IMG/VR virus record: IMGVR_UViG_3300030090_005761
Coordinates: 1-42,343 of that record
DNA from: a virus
DNA: 42,343 nt
Direction: 5' to 3' (one strand)
Positions 24,901 to 32,932 of the stretch are shown piece after piece. The notes below the pieces were generated by a model. That model was given only the letters and a program-made list of their open reading frames with translations. It ran no database searches and was not told the DNA's origin. Numbering within the stretch: the first letter of the stretch is position 1; each line of letters starts with the position of its first letter. The position numbers and the translations under genes are program-made.

Positions 24901-25202
24901 GCGACTTCGTGCGCGACGAGCTCAAGTTCCAGACGGATCTGGATGCGCTGAATCGTGGACAGTACGACAAGTATATCACCAGCCAGATCGCCAACTGGAT
25001 GGCTCCCCTCAACTATGACGACGAGGGGATGCGACTAGGCTTGGGCGGCATTGGCAGCAATGTGAACCCCAACATCGGCGGGGCGCTGGGTGCGCTGGGT
25101 AATATCTTCGCAGCGGCAGGCGGTCAAATAGGATCAAACAACCGGTCGCTGTTCGGCGCCTTTGGCGGTGGCGGCGGTTCAACTTCCCTCTGGGGCTCAT
25201 AG
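21951..25202 (+). CDS. Giant repeat-containing virion protein
   Basis: 1083 aa. Four parts: a polar N-terminus (1-233); 21 decapeptide repeats of the form xVGVGDLGLP (residues 234-443); seven roughly 22-residue helical repeats of the form hPSLxxL (442-606); and a C-terminal part with an Asn/Gly-rich end. The C-terminal region at about 860-1020 contains a long helix with DEARENLINRFGTMGMMG. GGCGGATAATC precedes the ATG. Its place between tail genes and the largest internal-type protein suggests an ejected, internal or tail-tip component. The repeats do not match any family I can name. Confidence 0.65.
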   Translation: MAREPEKEPDIDQRTSKSAGSSGESSAGTTPVTPVLFPDYPITSGESGPGGTTVSADDLAQAYRLMLLLQGRASEATDDTTPAGDAIVGQGNTYYIPGYGSVEIDDQGNWKLNDTQQREALKAYLRDKIGDHSGIDQFTDVFLGSETTAPRGAPPKTLRDWAIQQQLDNILIDRGLLDRETLERTAEVSTGGLAPLPGGGPTGVQAIPQIDAQLTSGLSVLDSLGDLGNLALPDVGIDDLNLPEVGVGDLGLPGIGVGDLGLPDLNVSDLGLPGVGLGDLGLPNITVGDLGLPGVGVGDLGLPNVSVSDLGLPGVNVGDLGLPAVGIGDLGLPDVGVGDLGLPSVGVGDLGLPAVGVGDLGLPAVGIGDLGLPDVGVSDLGLPAVGVGDLGLPGVGLGDLGLPNVTLADLGLPDVTLADLGLPNIDLAALGLPNISIADLNLPSLAGLTSGITQLEQRLNTLNLPSLEALTTGIGDLSTAVGGLDIPSLMGLSRGISGLESRIGDISLAGLTSGLSDVERRLNTLNIPQLQPLLDAISGAESRIGALDVPSLVPLANALSDISTYTQGLGPSLQALSGQLSDLEVPSLGPLSNVISDWTTAIQNIGVPDFSGLTPADLGLSLPNWSGLTPADLGLDLSMFTPDGVGGDIYNEYITNVTGGGAGFDPVAFGQGLAGAGPEGYDYLNLGLTDFFKHAMATPWWRQGMSGLGGGGLSPDALRTGLGQFFFGSGWDQLAPTIDPERGLWDDMLSFGPGADLTAFTDWGNQFRTGLGLAPGQTMQDLISGLIPAQPALDPAFTNPDLFFEGLTNALVDAYGATTPTFTDGTTAPTSWYPGTGGAAGTTPPTKPPVHEIPLPPELEMPAIPDFREYLLYPLMEGLTGALGDDVNFGVNPYDVRRDAILEGPTSAINEQFDEARENLINRFGTMGMMGSPAFAEQLRKLERDRVQQTSNIVSQFGLAAAAEDEPIRRNRLADLAGGLRGERDFVRDELKFQTDLDALNRGQYDKYITSQIANWMAPLNYDDEGMRLGLGGIGSNVNPNIGGALGALGNIFAAAGGQIGSNNRSLFGAFGGGGGSTSLWGS
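22650..23279 (+). repeat. 21 tandem 30-bp repeats encoding a decapeptide
   Basis: Exactly 21 units of 30 bp, consensus protein xVGVGDLGLP. GDLGL is nearly invariant; the residue after each LP varies among A, D, E, G, N and S. Codons differ between copies, so DNA identity is modest while the protein pattern is kept, which argues for selection. The GDLGL/ADLGL five-mers resemble pentapeptide-repeat units (A(D/N)LxX), so a beta-helix is plausible. Confidence 0.9.
23274..23768 (+). repeat. Seven approximately 22-residue helical repeats
   Basis: Units begin (L/I/V)PSL and continue as a helix ending near RLNTLN or an equivalent. Most are 22 residues; one is shortened to 19 and one extended to 36. 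They follow the decapeptide repeats directly and suggest a helical rod. Confidence 0.7.
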
Positions 25203-25213
25203 GAGCATAGACG

Positions 25214-26254
25214 ATGGCACTATCGATGGGTGGCGGCTCGCTGATCAATGCGATCATGGGCCAGTATGGAAGCGCACAGCGGCAGCGGCGGCAGCAACAG
25301 GACCAGCTGATGCAGATGATGCAGCGCGGCTTCGTGCCTACAGAGGCCGCACGGCAGGCGCGAGAAGATGAGGGACTGCTCTCGCAGTTGCTGGCCCCAC
25401 CGGAGCGTATGCGCGCACAGGACTTCGAGACAGCGCCGTGGAGTCCGTACGAGATGGCAAAAGCAGAAAGAGAACACAAAGCAACCGAAGCTGAAAAGCA
25501 GCGAAAAGCGGCCAACGCTAGAGCTGATCGCCAAAGGCAGCATGAGGAGAGAATGGCGCGACAGGCAGCAAGAGATCAAAGAGCACGAGATGCTCAAAAG
25601 AGAGCACATGAACGCGCCATGCAAAGGACTAGATCGCAGGATGAGCGGGATCGGTTAGAGCAAGATAACGAGAATAAGCTCAAACAGATTGAGCGGGAGG
25701 GGGAGCTCAGAAAAGAATTAGAACAGATCAAGCTGAGTCATGAAGACGTCGATGCTGGTGATGTGGATGTAGAAAAGATTTATGCTTCAATAGAGCGTGT
25801 AAATGCTTTGATAGATCCTTTGGAGACAAAAGAAGGTAATTGGCTTTTCGATACGATAACGCCCGAAGAGGAGCGTATCCTTGAGGAACTGAAAAAATCA
25901 AGGGATGCTTTACTCGCCAAACTACCAGACGACATGAAGGCATTAGACGAGCTTGATAAGGCTGTTGGAGGTGAAGCCGCAGGAGCACCTGCAGGGTCTA
26001 CGGCGACACCATCAGGTCCACTTAGCGCAGGGCAGCAGGCTCTCTTTGGTCGTCAAGGCAGTGCCCCCAACCTCTTCCCTCTCGCCGGTGGGGATCCCGC
26101 CCGAGACCAGAGGGTTTCTGATCTTGCCAGGGTAACGGGCAATACCCTGCCCAGCCTCTCTCAGTATGGCGCTTTATCTGACAGCTTGCAGCAGGCAGGA
26201 CGGCGTCCCATGCCAGCTTGGGAAAGAGATCAGAGAGCCTCGGAGCGTCGTTGA
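25214..26254 (+). CDS. Coiled-coil virion protein, internal/ejection type
   Basis: 346 aa. Gln/Arg-rich N-terminus, then a long highly charged helix (about 75-175, with EKQRKAANARADRQRQHEER), then Ala/Gly/Pro-rich tail. AGGAG lies 8 bases before the ATG. It overlaps the next gene start (TGATG). The central part is more AT-rich than its flanks. By position and shape it may be an internal core protein delivered with the DNA. Confidence 0.6.
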   Translation: MALSMGGGSLINAIMGQYGSAQRQRRQQQDQLMQMMQRGFVPTEAARQAREDEGLLSQLLAPPERMRAQDFETAPWSPYEMAKAEREHKATEAEKQRKAANARADRQRQHEERMARQAARDQRARDAQKRAHERAMQRTRSQDERDRLEQDNENKLKQIEREGELRKELEQIKLSHEDVDAGDVDVEKIYASIERVNALIDPLETKEGNWLFDTITPEEERILEELKKSRDALLAKLPDDMKALDELDKAVGGEAAGAPAGSTATPSGPLSAGQQALFGRQGSAPNLFPLAGGDPARDQRVSDLARVTGNTLPSLSQYGALSDSLQQAGRRPMPAWERDQRASERR

Positions 26255-29200
26255 TGAACCTCACCGATCAGAAAAAACGAGAGATCGCCGAAGTCTTCGC
26301 ACGCTATCCGGCCCAACGCGATGAGCTGATGCAGGACTTGCAGCGGCGCGGTATAGCGTTCGACGTAGACGAGTATCTGCCGGTAGACTGGGCCGTTGAA
26401 GGTCGAGAGGCTACCAAAGGCGCACTGGAGTCGCTGACGCTGGGTTTGTATGACCCGGGTGAGCGCGATCCACGTGCTGGCGACATCGACATCTTTGGTA
26501 TGAACCTCTCACCGTCGCGCACCGCTGGCGCTATCGTGGGAGCGGCTCCCTCCGTAGCCATTGGTGGTGCGGGTGGTGCGGGCCTTGCCGCTCGCATGGG
26601 TGCCGGTGCCGCAGGGCGCACGGTAGGCCGCATCGCTGGTGGTGAGGCAGCGCCGGGCTTCATCGAGGGACTCATACGCAGCGAAGGAGACCCGGAGGAA
26701 GCGGTAAAGAACGCAGCACTGTGGACGGCTACCGGCCTCATGCTGGAGGGCACTGGCCGTCTGGCGATGAAGGCTATACGCAAGGCGAAGCAAGGCAAGA
26801 CGCTTACCGATGACGAGCGGTTAGCGGTAGTAGAGTATAATCGTATAGCAGAAGGCGAGGGCTTGCCCAAGCTCGGCCCTGCTCCCGCAGCCGATGAGAT
26901 AGGGCGCTGGGGCCTGACCCCCCGCGATCTGGGTATATCCCCACACACTGTGGGATATGAGCAGGCGACGGAAGAAGCCCGATCTGCGCTGATCTCTCTC
27001 ACTCATCGGGTAGACGAGATGGTAGGCGCTCGCATGGAATCGGTGTCGCTGCGTCGAGAGTCTATGGATGATGCGGCGGCGAGCCTCGCTGGCGACATTG
27101 ACGAGTTGATGGCTGATCTGCCTCATATATCACCTGATCGTCAGATGGCCCTCAAGGAGCAGATGAGCAGCGTATGGCGCGCCCTTCTCGTAGCTGTAGA
27201 TGAGGGCAAGATAGACCACAAGTCTGCTAATATCCTCTTTCGACAGGTGGGCCAAGGGACGGTCGATGCCGACGAGCTGCTGGAACTCATACCGAAAGCT
27301 CCGGATCTTACCGACCGCTACATGAATGTGCGGTGGCAATCATTACAGAAGGATGTAGGCGAAGATATTGAGGAGGCTTGGGAAGAGTTTGAGGTCAAGC
27401 TATCACGAAAGCAAAAGCGTAAAGCTGGTCAGAAGCGTGGTCGAGGTAGAGGGCCCTATATTGCCAGAGGAAGACGCGCCTCCAGGGGTCGCGGTGGTGG
27501 CGTGGACCTTCCTGATCAGCCTGCTACTGGCGTAGAGGCGCGCCCCGCCACAGACGAGCAGGTAACACGTATCCATGAGCTGACCCAAGCTCTACGCAAG
27601 GAAGGCGATGACTTCGCCATACCGTCACCGGACGAGGTGCGGCAATACAACCTACGCGATGCTCGTAAGATCGAGGTGCAGGCACGCCGCAGGCTCTCCT
27701 TCACTCGTTCCCTGCGTCGCAACCAAGCCTTGCACCGGCTACAGCAGGAAGCGGCCGACCCCGAGGGCGTCAAGCGAGCATGGCTGGATAGGGATACGCC
27801 ACCGTCCGACATGCCCGAAGCCGACAAGAACGCATGGCGTGAGCTCAAGCGCAAGCAGAAGCTGGGGCGCCTTGTCTATGACGATGCCGAGACACTCAAA
27901 GCACCGGGACTGCCCTACTACCTGGGCGTCGTGCCCAACGTCAGCCGCTGGGGGCTGGGAGCCAACCCGGTGACCAAGGCCGTTGTCGAGAAAGCCTTCG
28001 GCATGTTCGAGGACTTGGGACGGCAGAAGGACCTCCTATGGAAGCGCTACCGAGCGGCCATAGAGCCGCTGGAAGCCTCCCGCGCACAGAAGCTGCAAGC
28101 AGCGGTAGGCAGCCGCGAAGCCCGCGAGGCCCTCGAGGAGGAAGCTCGCCTGAAGGGACTGCTAGTACAAGCCCTCGATGGGCGCGGCACCAATGAGATC
28201 CTGCAGGAGCATGGCCAGCTGGTCCCTATATATAATGAATTAAGGACAATGTTCGATGAGCTGGCAGATGGACTGGGACTGGCACGCAACGAACGCATAA
28301 GCGATTACTTCCCCCACCTGTATGCTGATGACACCGCCCTGTGGCGCGTCAACCGCATGGCTAATGACCTTGGAGGCCGCGCTCGCTTCGCAGCCAAGTA
28401 CCTGCCCGAGGATCTGGCCAAGGAGATCCCGGAGGGTCGCTTCTTCGGGTCGCTGATAGAGCGGCGAGGACAGGACGCGGCCTTCTCTGAGGATCTGGAT
28501 GCCGTCATGTACGCCTATATGCACGGTGCGCTGGAGACCCCTCGCTTCGGCACCTTCCTCCGCGATGCCAACGAAGCCTTGGACCGGCTGCCGGTGGACA
28601 ACGAGCAGATGCGTAAGGCCTTTGCCGACTGGACGAACTATGTCGTAGGGCGTCCCTCGGACTGGAAGAAGACACAGGCACGATGGTGGGCGCAGAACGA
28701 GACCTTCAACAAATGGGTCGATAACGCTGTCGAGTGGCTGGGTGACGCGGAGACGAAGGGACTGCTCGAACGCAGCCGTAGGGGACAGCTATCGCCAGAG
28801 GAAGAGCAGCTGGCGATGGGCTTCTTCGACAAGCTGCTTACCGATGCCAACCGATTCACCAAGGAGGGCAAGATCAAGGGGCGCGACGTCAAGCAGTATC
28901 GCGCTCACCTGGCGCTCCTCATCGACAACATGCGAGCTGCACTGGCTTCGCCCACGGCACGGCCGGTGGTCATGGAGAAGCTCTACCAGCTGATGGTCAT
29001 CAACAAGCTGGGCTTCTCCTTCAGCCATATGCTCACCAACTTCACGCAGACGATGACCAACACGATGCCCAAGGTGGGCGTCAAGTATGTGACGCGGGGT
29101 ATGCGTCGCTACAGCGGCAACCGTCAGAACGAGTATAAGAATGGACGCACCGTAGAGGAGGTGCTGGAGGAGTCGGGCGTATTGGCCGACATCCCAGAGC

Positions 29201-29838
29201 ATCGGGAGTTCTTCGGGTCCCAGACGACAGGCTTCCTCAACGGGCTGGACAACGTGGCGCTGGCGCCCGCCAAGTTCTCAGAGGAGTTCAACCGTGGCGT
29301 GGCGTTCCTCTCCCGCTATGAGCAGGCGATAGATGAGGGTATGGAGCACGCCGCAGCACTGGTCGATGCCCGGAAGATGACGCGAGAGACACAGTTCGTC
29401 TTCAACCGTGCGGGCACGATGCCTCTGTTCCGCAACCCCGGTATGCGCTTCCTGCTGATGTTCCAGAGCTACGGGATGCACCAGATCAACTTCTCTGCCG
29501 AGCTGATGGCCGATGCGATGAAGGGCAACCGTGAGGCCCAAGCGGCTCTCTTCAAGCATGTCCTCGCCTATATCACGCTGGGCAGCGCCGCAGCCGCCGC
29601 CAATGGAGTAGCGCCCAACCTTGGCCAACAGACCGAGCACCCGCTCTTAGGCATGATGTCGGCCGAGAAGCCGCTGGATGTCCTGGGTGGACCGCCCGCC
29701 GACATGCTCTTGGAGATGCTGCAAGGCAATGTCAGTCAGGCCCTGTCCGAGCTCACAGAACCAGCGATCGAGCGGCGCATCGAGCGAGCAGTCGAAAGTG
29801 GTGAGATTACCCAGTTATTGGGCCTCAAATCACAGTAA
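26254..29838 (+). CDS. Very large internal virion / ejection protein
   Basis: 1194 aa. Start at ATG 26254, which overlaps the previous stop; the earlier frame opening at 26218 is not needed. A hydrophobic Gly/Ala segment (about 90-140) could insert in membrane. A basic RGRGPYIARGRRASRGRGGG linker lies near 405-425. The central and C-terminal halves are helix-rich and contain NERISDYFPHLYADD, a motif seen in large polyvalent phage proteins. Size and last position in the structural operon parallel T7 gp16-type ejection proteins. No catalytic site identified; a transglycosylase domain was looked for and not seen. Confidence 0.6.
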   Translation: MNLTDQKKREIAEVFARYPAQRDELMQDLQRRGIAFDVDEYLPVDWAVEGREATKGALESLTLGLYDPGERDPRAGDIDIFGMNLSPSRTAGAIVGAAPSVAIGGAGGAGLAARMGAGAAGRTVGRIAGGEAAPGFIEGLIRSEGDPEEAVKNAALWTATGLMLEGTGRLAMKAIRKAKQGKTLTDDERLAVVEYNRIAEGEGLPKLGPAPAADEIGRWGLTPRDLGISPHTVGYEQATEEARSALISLTHRVDEMVGARMESVSLRRESMDDAAASLAGDIDELMADLPHISPDRQMALKEQMSSVWRALLVAVDEGKIDHKSANILFRQVGQGTVDADELLELIPKAPDLTDRYMNVRWQSLQKDVGEDIEEAWEEFEVKLSRKQKRKAGQKRGRGRGPYIARGRRASRGRGGGVDLPDQPATGVEARPATDEQVTRIHELTQALRKEGDDFAIPSPDEVRQYNLRDARKIEVQARRRLSFTRSLRRNQALHRLQQEAADPEGVKRAWLDRDTPPSDMPEADKNAWRELKRKQKLGRLVYDDAETLKAPGLPYYLGVVPNVSRWGLGANPVTKAVVEKAFGMFEDLGRQKDLLWKRYRAAIEPLEASRAQKLQAAVGSREAREALEEEARLKGLLVQALDGRGTNEILQEHGQLVPIYNELRTMFDELADGLGLARNERISDYFPHLYADDTALWRVNRMANDLGGRARFAAKYLPEDLAKEIPEGRFFGSLIERRGQDAAFSEDLDAVMYAYMHGALETPRFGTFLRDANEALDRLPVDNEQMRKAFADWTNYVVGRPSDWKKTQARWWAQNETFNKWVDNAVEWLGDAETKGLLERSRRGQLSPEEEQLAMGFFDKLLTDANRFTKEGKIKGRDVKQYRAHLALLIDNMRAALASPTARPVVMEKLYQLMVINKLGFSFSHMLTNFTQTMTNTMPKVGVKYVTRGMRRYSGNRQNEYKNGRTVEEVLEESGVLADIPEHREFFGSQTTGFLNGLDNVALAPAKFSEEFNRGVAFLSRYEQAIDEGMEHAAALVDARKMTRETQFVFNRAGTMPLFRNPGMRFLLMFQSYGMHQINFSAELMADAMKGNREAQAALFKHVLAYITLGSAAAAANGVAPNLGQQTEHPLLGMMSAEKPLDVLGGPPADMLLEMLQGNVSQALSELTEPAIERRIERAVESGEITQLLGLKSQ

Positions 29839-29840
29839 AC

Positions 29841-29859
29841 GGTGCAGTATTCGGTGTAG
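29841..29859. repeat. Arm-type site repeat, left (GGTGCAGTATTCGGTGTAG)
   Basis: 19-bp direct repeat partner of 30107-30125 with one mismatch. Each contains two GGTG(T/C)AG heptamers 12 bp apart. They flank the attP core on both sides, the layout of integrase arm-binding sites. Confidence 0.7.
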
Positions 29860-29892
29860 TGAATTTGTAAGTAGTTGTTAAATAAGGTTGGT

Positions 29893-29944
29893 TGTCCGGC
29901 CTCTCACGCCGGTAACACGGGTTCGAATCCCGTACGGGCTACCA
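29893..29944 (+). other. attP: attP core: 3' half of tRNA-Glu(CTC)
   Basis: CCGGC-CTCTCAC-GCCGG anticodon arm (anticodon CTC at 29903-29905), ACGGG-TTCGAAT-CCCGT T-arm (29917-29933), acceptor 3' strand ACGGGCT, discriminator A and encoded CCA (29942-29944). No 5' partner (AGCCCGT) or proper D-arm lies upstream, so this is a fragment, not a gene. Lying 190 bp before an integrase gene, it is the attP core: integration would cross over in a host tRNA-Glu gene and restore its 3' end. The 5' limit of the identity with attB is uncertain. Confidence 0.85.
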
Positions 29945-29950
29945 TTACTG

Positions 29951-29980
29951 AACCCCTCGAGAAATCGGGGGGTTTTTTAT
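29951..29980 (+). terminator. Rho-independent terminator after attP core
   Basis: 10-pair stem AACCCCTCGA/TCGGGGGGTT (one U-G) capped by a GAAA tetraloop, then T-run. It ends the late operon and, after integration, could serve as the host tRNA terminator. Confidence 0.88.
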
Positions 29981-30059
29981 TTCACCCTATAAAAACAGTA
30001 GTATCTGAGCGCAGCCTGACGTATCTTTGTCATCCAGTGGCGAGAGGAGCGCTGCGGCG

Positions 30060-30078
30060 TGTAATGGTATCGCCATTA
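30060..30078. repeat. Perfect inverted repeat GTAATGG/CCATTAC
   Basis: 7-bp arms with a 5-bp spacer, between attP core and the right arm repeats. A related GTAATGG(C/T)AT sequence occurs on the minus strand near 1160-1180. Possible Xis or repressor site. Confidence 0.4.
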
Positions 30079-30106
30079 CGCTATGTGCCGCTGCGTTACA
30101 TAAATA

Positions 30107-30125
30107 GGTGTAGTATTCGGTGTAG
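30107..30125. repeat. Arm-type site repeat, right (GGTGTAGTATTCGGTGTAG)
   Basis: One mismatch from 29841-29859, same orientation. It runs into the integrase ribosome binding site, so integrase bound here could repress its own translation start or promoter. Confidence 0.7.
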
Positions 30126-30134
30126 GAGGGTAAA

Positions 30135-31448
30135 ATGCCGTCAGTATATCAGAGAGGTTCTGACAAGCTGTGGGTTCTAAAATTCCATTTGCAAAAGAAA
30201 GAACGCTACCTCTACCACGAACATAAAGAGGTAATTGACAACCTTGACCAGCTGTGCATAGTGATGCTGGTCAAGGTGAGACACGGCAATAGCTGGCGTA
30301 ATGCCGAAGATGATATTGCCGACTGGATAGACAAGGGACTGCTCACCCGCGAGGAGGCTTGTAGCATATGGGACTGGTATGCCGACACCCTTGAGCGTAA
30401 GCATTCTTTTGTAGGCATAGACTGGGACGCGATACGCCAGGCCTACGAGGATCGCATCCTTGCCGAGGAGAACCTCTCTGATTCAAGCAGTAAGACCCAC
30501 AAGTGCCATATGTCTACTGCCGACCAGGTGCTGCGCTGGCTCAAGGCCAACCACCCTACGCTGGTGACGCTGACATCGCAGGATGTGCGCGACTGGTGGA
30601 ATGACCTCCGCAAGCAATATGCCGACTCCACCGTCAACAAGAAGCTCACCAAGATGCGGCACCTGCTGCGAGCTGCTGTAGAGCTTAAGATGATCGTAGA
30701 GAACCCTGCCCTCGCCACTGACATCACCGCCAAGGATGCGCAGCAGCGCGTAGTCATCAAGCCAGAGCGTCAGACCAAGGAATACCGCGACCTACACCCA
30801 GAAGAGTGCGAGATCATCATAGAGCGGCTGGAAGAGAAGTGGGATCTCTACACACAGCCACATGCCGGTGAGAATCGTAAGCGCCCCATGCACGGCTGCC
30901 TGCCTATCGCCATCTTCTGCGGCCTCTATGCTGGCCTGCGTAATGGCGAGATGCTGTGGCTGTCGTGGCCGGTGCTACGTCTCAAGCGCAGTCCGATGGT
31001 GCGAATACAGGAGGTGGTATGTCAGAAGACGGGCCGTCGCTGGGTGCCCAAGGACTTCGAGAAGCGGGAGGTGGGCATCAACGCCAAGCTGATGCCTCGC
31101 CTCAAGGCTGAGTATGAACGACAGGAGGCGCTGGGCATCCTGGGGCAGTTCATCATCCCCTCTGGTAGTTTCACCAAGCCCCACCTGCGCGGCACGGCCG
31201 CCACCGAGATCAGTCTCATCCGCAGCATCAATGAGTTCTTCTATAATGAATCTGACATGGGGCTCGATGCGCCCCAGCCCACCTACTATTCCTTTAGACA
31301 TACCTTCGCCACGCAGCTGCTTCAGAACGGCGCAGACCCACGCACCGTGCAAATGCGCATGGGTCATGCCAATCTCAAGACTACGGAGAAGTATCTGCGG
31401 TGGATCGATCCGAAGGAGAAGGTGGTTGAGGACGCTCTCCCGTACTAG
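30135..31448 (+). CDS. int: Tyrosine recombinase integrase
   Basis: 437 aa. N-terminal arm-binding part (about 1-110), SAM-like core-binding part (about 115-195), catalytic domain from about 210: R269 in YAGLRNGE, R388 in [11 protein letters not shown]411 in MGHANL and nucleophile Y420 in TTEKYLR. The first box-II position is Tyr385 where many family members have His, a common variant. Performs site-specific integration at the adjacent attP. AGGAGG lies just before the ATG. Confidence 0.92.
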   Translation: MPSVYQRGSDKLWVLKFHLQKKERYLYHEHKEVIDNLDQLCIVMLVKVRHGNSWRNAEDDIADWIDKGLLTREEACSIWDWYADTLERKHSFVGIDWDAIRQAYEDRILAEENLSDSSSKTHKCHMSTADQVLRWLKANHPTLVTLTSQDVRDWWNDLRKQYADSTVNKKLTKMRHLLRAAVELKMIVENPALATDITAKDAQQRVVIKPERQTKEYRDLHPEECEIIIERLEEKWDLYTQPHAGENRKRPMHGCLPIAIFCGLYAGLRNGEMLWLSWPVLRLKRSPMVRIQEVVCQKTGRRWVPKDFEKREVGINAKLMPRLKAEYERQEALGILGQFIIPSGSFTKPHLRGTAATEISLIRSINEFFYNESDMGLDAPQPTYYSFRHTFATQLLQNGADPRTVQMRMGHANLKTTEKYLRWIDPKEKVVEDALPY

Positions 31449-31470
31449 CCTTGTAACGACAATCTGAATA

Positions 31471-31505
31471 AAGGGGGAGTATCGCCAATAATACTCCCCC
31501 TTTTT
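31471..31505. terminator. Bidirectional terminator between int and the leftward module
   Basis: Perfect 10-bp stem GGGGGAGTAT/ATACTCCCCC with 8-nt loop, A-run on one side and T-run on the other. It can stop transcription from int (+) and from the leftward operon (-). Confidence 0.88.
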
Positions 31506-31506
31506 C

Positions 31507-31656
31507 TCAATTGTCATTACACTCAGCTATGATATTTGCCATATCCCGTTTCACTAAAATGCCATACTGTGCCCACGCTTCATTTATAAAATTCTTTTCT
31601 CGCAAGTGATCCCAAATCTTCTGCGCTATCTGCTCTGCAGTATCTTGTTTACTCAT
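31507..31656 (-). CDS. Small protein, last gene of the leftward operon
   Basis: 49 aa (MSKQDTAEQIAQKI start). Helical, charged. Its ATG overlaps the stop of the xis-like gene as ATGA, so it is translated by coupling; it ends right at the terminator. No family recognised. Confidence 0.6.
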   Translation of the reverse strand: MSKQDTAEQIAQKIWDHLREKNFINEAWAQYGILVKRDMANIIAECNDN

Positions 31657-31859
31657 TTCCTATACCTCTCTTCGATGAACCTTCGCACATCCCCTGCCTT
31701 GAACAGAGTCTGATACTTGGAGATGCGGACACAGGGGATCCTGACACCGCTCTTGTCTTTGCCGTGGGCCATGCGCAGCAGCCGGTCCCGGCTCAGGTGC
31801 AGGACTTCAGCGACGGTTTCGGGCGGCAGCAGCCGCTCGTCGGGGAGTTCTTCGATCAT
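31653..31859 (-). CDS. Excisionase-like helix-turn-helix protein
   Basis: 68 aa. A MerR/AlpA-type winged HTH: ETVAEVLHLSRDRLLRMAHG (about 14-33), then a basic wing and YQTLFKAGDVRRFIEE, as in small phage excisionases and DNA-binding domain-17 proteins. It sits next to int in the convergent module, the expected place. ATGA overlaps on both sides. It may instead regulate transcription. Confidence 0.65.
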   Translation of the reverse strand: MIEELPDERLLPPETVAEVLHLSRDRLLRMAHGKDKSGVRIPCVRISKYQTLFKAGDVRRFIEERYRK

Positions 31860-32164
31860 GATGCTTCCTCCGCAGCCGAATCAAAGACGACGGTCTCCTT
31901 CATCGGTGCATCCAGATGTGCATCCAGATCTACGAGGGTTTGCAGCAGCTCTTTCAGTTGCTCCCCATCTAGGTGCATGATCTGGCAGTAATCTCTATTT
32001 CCATCCAACCCACGTTCTTTTAAAGCCTCGGCATATCCATCTATATAATTAAGGGCTGCACTAACGGTGCAAATATGGTTTTCATGCTCAAACTCTTTGA
32101 TCTTGAAGCCTTCCCAAAGCTGGCCTTGAGTTACAACGTAGATGCTGTCGTTTTTGATCATCAT
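31856..32164 (-). CDS. Unknown phage protein
   Basis: 102 aa, mixed alpha/beta, acidic, ending in AAEEAS. Translationally coupled on both sides (ATGA). Start at ATG 32164 or one codon later at 32161. No family recognised. Confidence 0.6.
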   Translation of the reverse strand: MMIKNDSIYVVTQGQLWEGFKIKEFEHENHICTVSAALNYIDGYAEALKERGLDGNRDYCQIMHLDGEQLKELLQTLVDLDAHLDAPMKETVVFDSAAEEAS

Positions 32165-32433
32165 TCAGTCCTTCCACTGAACTCTACTGCGATTGAAGAT
32201 TCGTATGGTGGCTCATGGTAGGGCCACCCCATACGGTGTATTTCGCGCAGTCCTTCGATTGTCAAAGGGGCTGGCAGTCCGAAGGTGAACCTCTCTGGAT
32301 AGGCCCACACAAAATGAGGGACGGGTTTGAAGCGAGCGGGCCAACTTAGGACCCAGTGGTTCGGCAGCGCGTAGTCGATGGTCAGGTCGTTGCCGTAGAT
32401 CTCCTGCACTAGGTCTGCTTTAGTCTTGTTCAT
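32161..32433 (-). CDS. Unknown phage protein
   Basis: 90 aa. Aromatic- and Pro-rich middle (LPNHWVLSWPARFKPVPHFV). GAGGATTAGCT precedes ATG 32433, so the longer frame to 32502 is not used. It overlaps the next gene's start. Function unknown. Confidence 0.6.
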   Translation of the reverse strand: MNKTKADLVQEIYGNDLTIDYALPNHWVLSWPARFKPVPHFVWAYPERFTFGLPAPLTIEGLREIHRMGWPYHEPPYESSIAVEFSGRTE

Positions 32434-32443
32434 AGCTAATCCT

Positions 32444-32713
32444 CTATTTAGATCGGACTTCAAAGCCCAAACGCGCAAATTTGCGATTGAGATCTGCGCC
32501 ACCTGAGAACGTAGACACGGATATGTTGGCTGCGGCCGACATTAAGGCTTTTGGCGGCACCTCGTCGCCGTTTGGCAAAACGACCACAAACTTCTGGGAC
32601 GGAGACTCACGCCATCCATCGGATAGCTTTAGTTTCTTCGCAGCATCGATCACTTGCTGACGATCTATTGTTCGTCCCTGTATTGTGATGGTTGGGTTGT
32701 CATTTTCAGACAT
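32444..32713 (-). CDS. Unknown small protein
   Basis: 89 aa with GRTIDRQQVIDAAKKLKLSD (about 12-31) and a C-terminal part containing FSGGADLNRKFARLGFEV, similar to the N-terminal region of phage-type restriction/HNH-associated proteins. GGAGGATCAGAG precedes the ATG. Function not assigned. Confidence 0.6.
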   Translation of the reverse strand: MSENDNPTITIQGRTIDRQQVIDAAKKLKLSDGWRESPSQKFVVVLPNGDEVPPKALMSAAANISVSTFSGGADLNRKFARLGFEVRSK

Positions 32714-32747
32714 CTCTGATCCTCCATAGAATGTTTTGACCGCGTAG

Positions 32748-32803
32748 GGTGGGAGAGGTTAGGCGCCATGCCCCCCCGAGCTGGTCGCCGTCCCCTCCCA
32801 CCC
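32748..32803 (-). repeat. Inverted repeat GGTGGGAG-GG / CC-CTCCCACC
   Basis: Nearly 11-bp arms at about 32748-32758 and 32793-32803 with a 34-bp loop containing C/G runs. It lies between the 27-aa gene and the 89-aa gene. It may form an intercistronic mRNA structure that sets relative expression. Confidence 0.4.
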
Positions 32804-32806
32804 ATG

Positions 32807-32890
32807 CTACCGACGTCGCCTTTTGCGGAGGATGCGATGTGCAGCCTCTTCCGCCAAAAAGCCTACGAAAGCAGCAAACCAACGGGTCAT
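32807..32890 (-). CDS. 27-residue mini-protein with polybasic tail
   Basis: Translation MTRWFAAFVGFLAEEAAH followed by a tail ending RKRRRR. A textbook AAGGAGGTAACA precedes the ATG at 32890, stronger than most larger genes here. The hydrophobic N-terminus plus polybasic C-terminus suggests a membrane-binding amphipathic peptide. No known family. Confidence 0.55.
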   Translation of the reverse strand: MTRWFAAFVGFLAEEAAHRILRKRRRR

Positions 32891-32932
32891 TGTTACCTCC
32901 TTGGTTACGCGGCCAACCTCGCCGTTGTCCCA

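Noticed and set aside
26254-29838. Lytic transglycosylase domain in the large internal protein
   Set aside because: Such domains occur in T7 gp16-type proteins, but I could not find a convincing catalytic Glu motif here.
29868-29944. Complete tRNA-Glu gene
   Set aside because: The anticodon arm, T-arm and CCA are present but no 5' acceptor strand or D-arm pairs with it; it is an attachment-site fragment.
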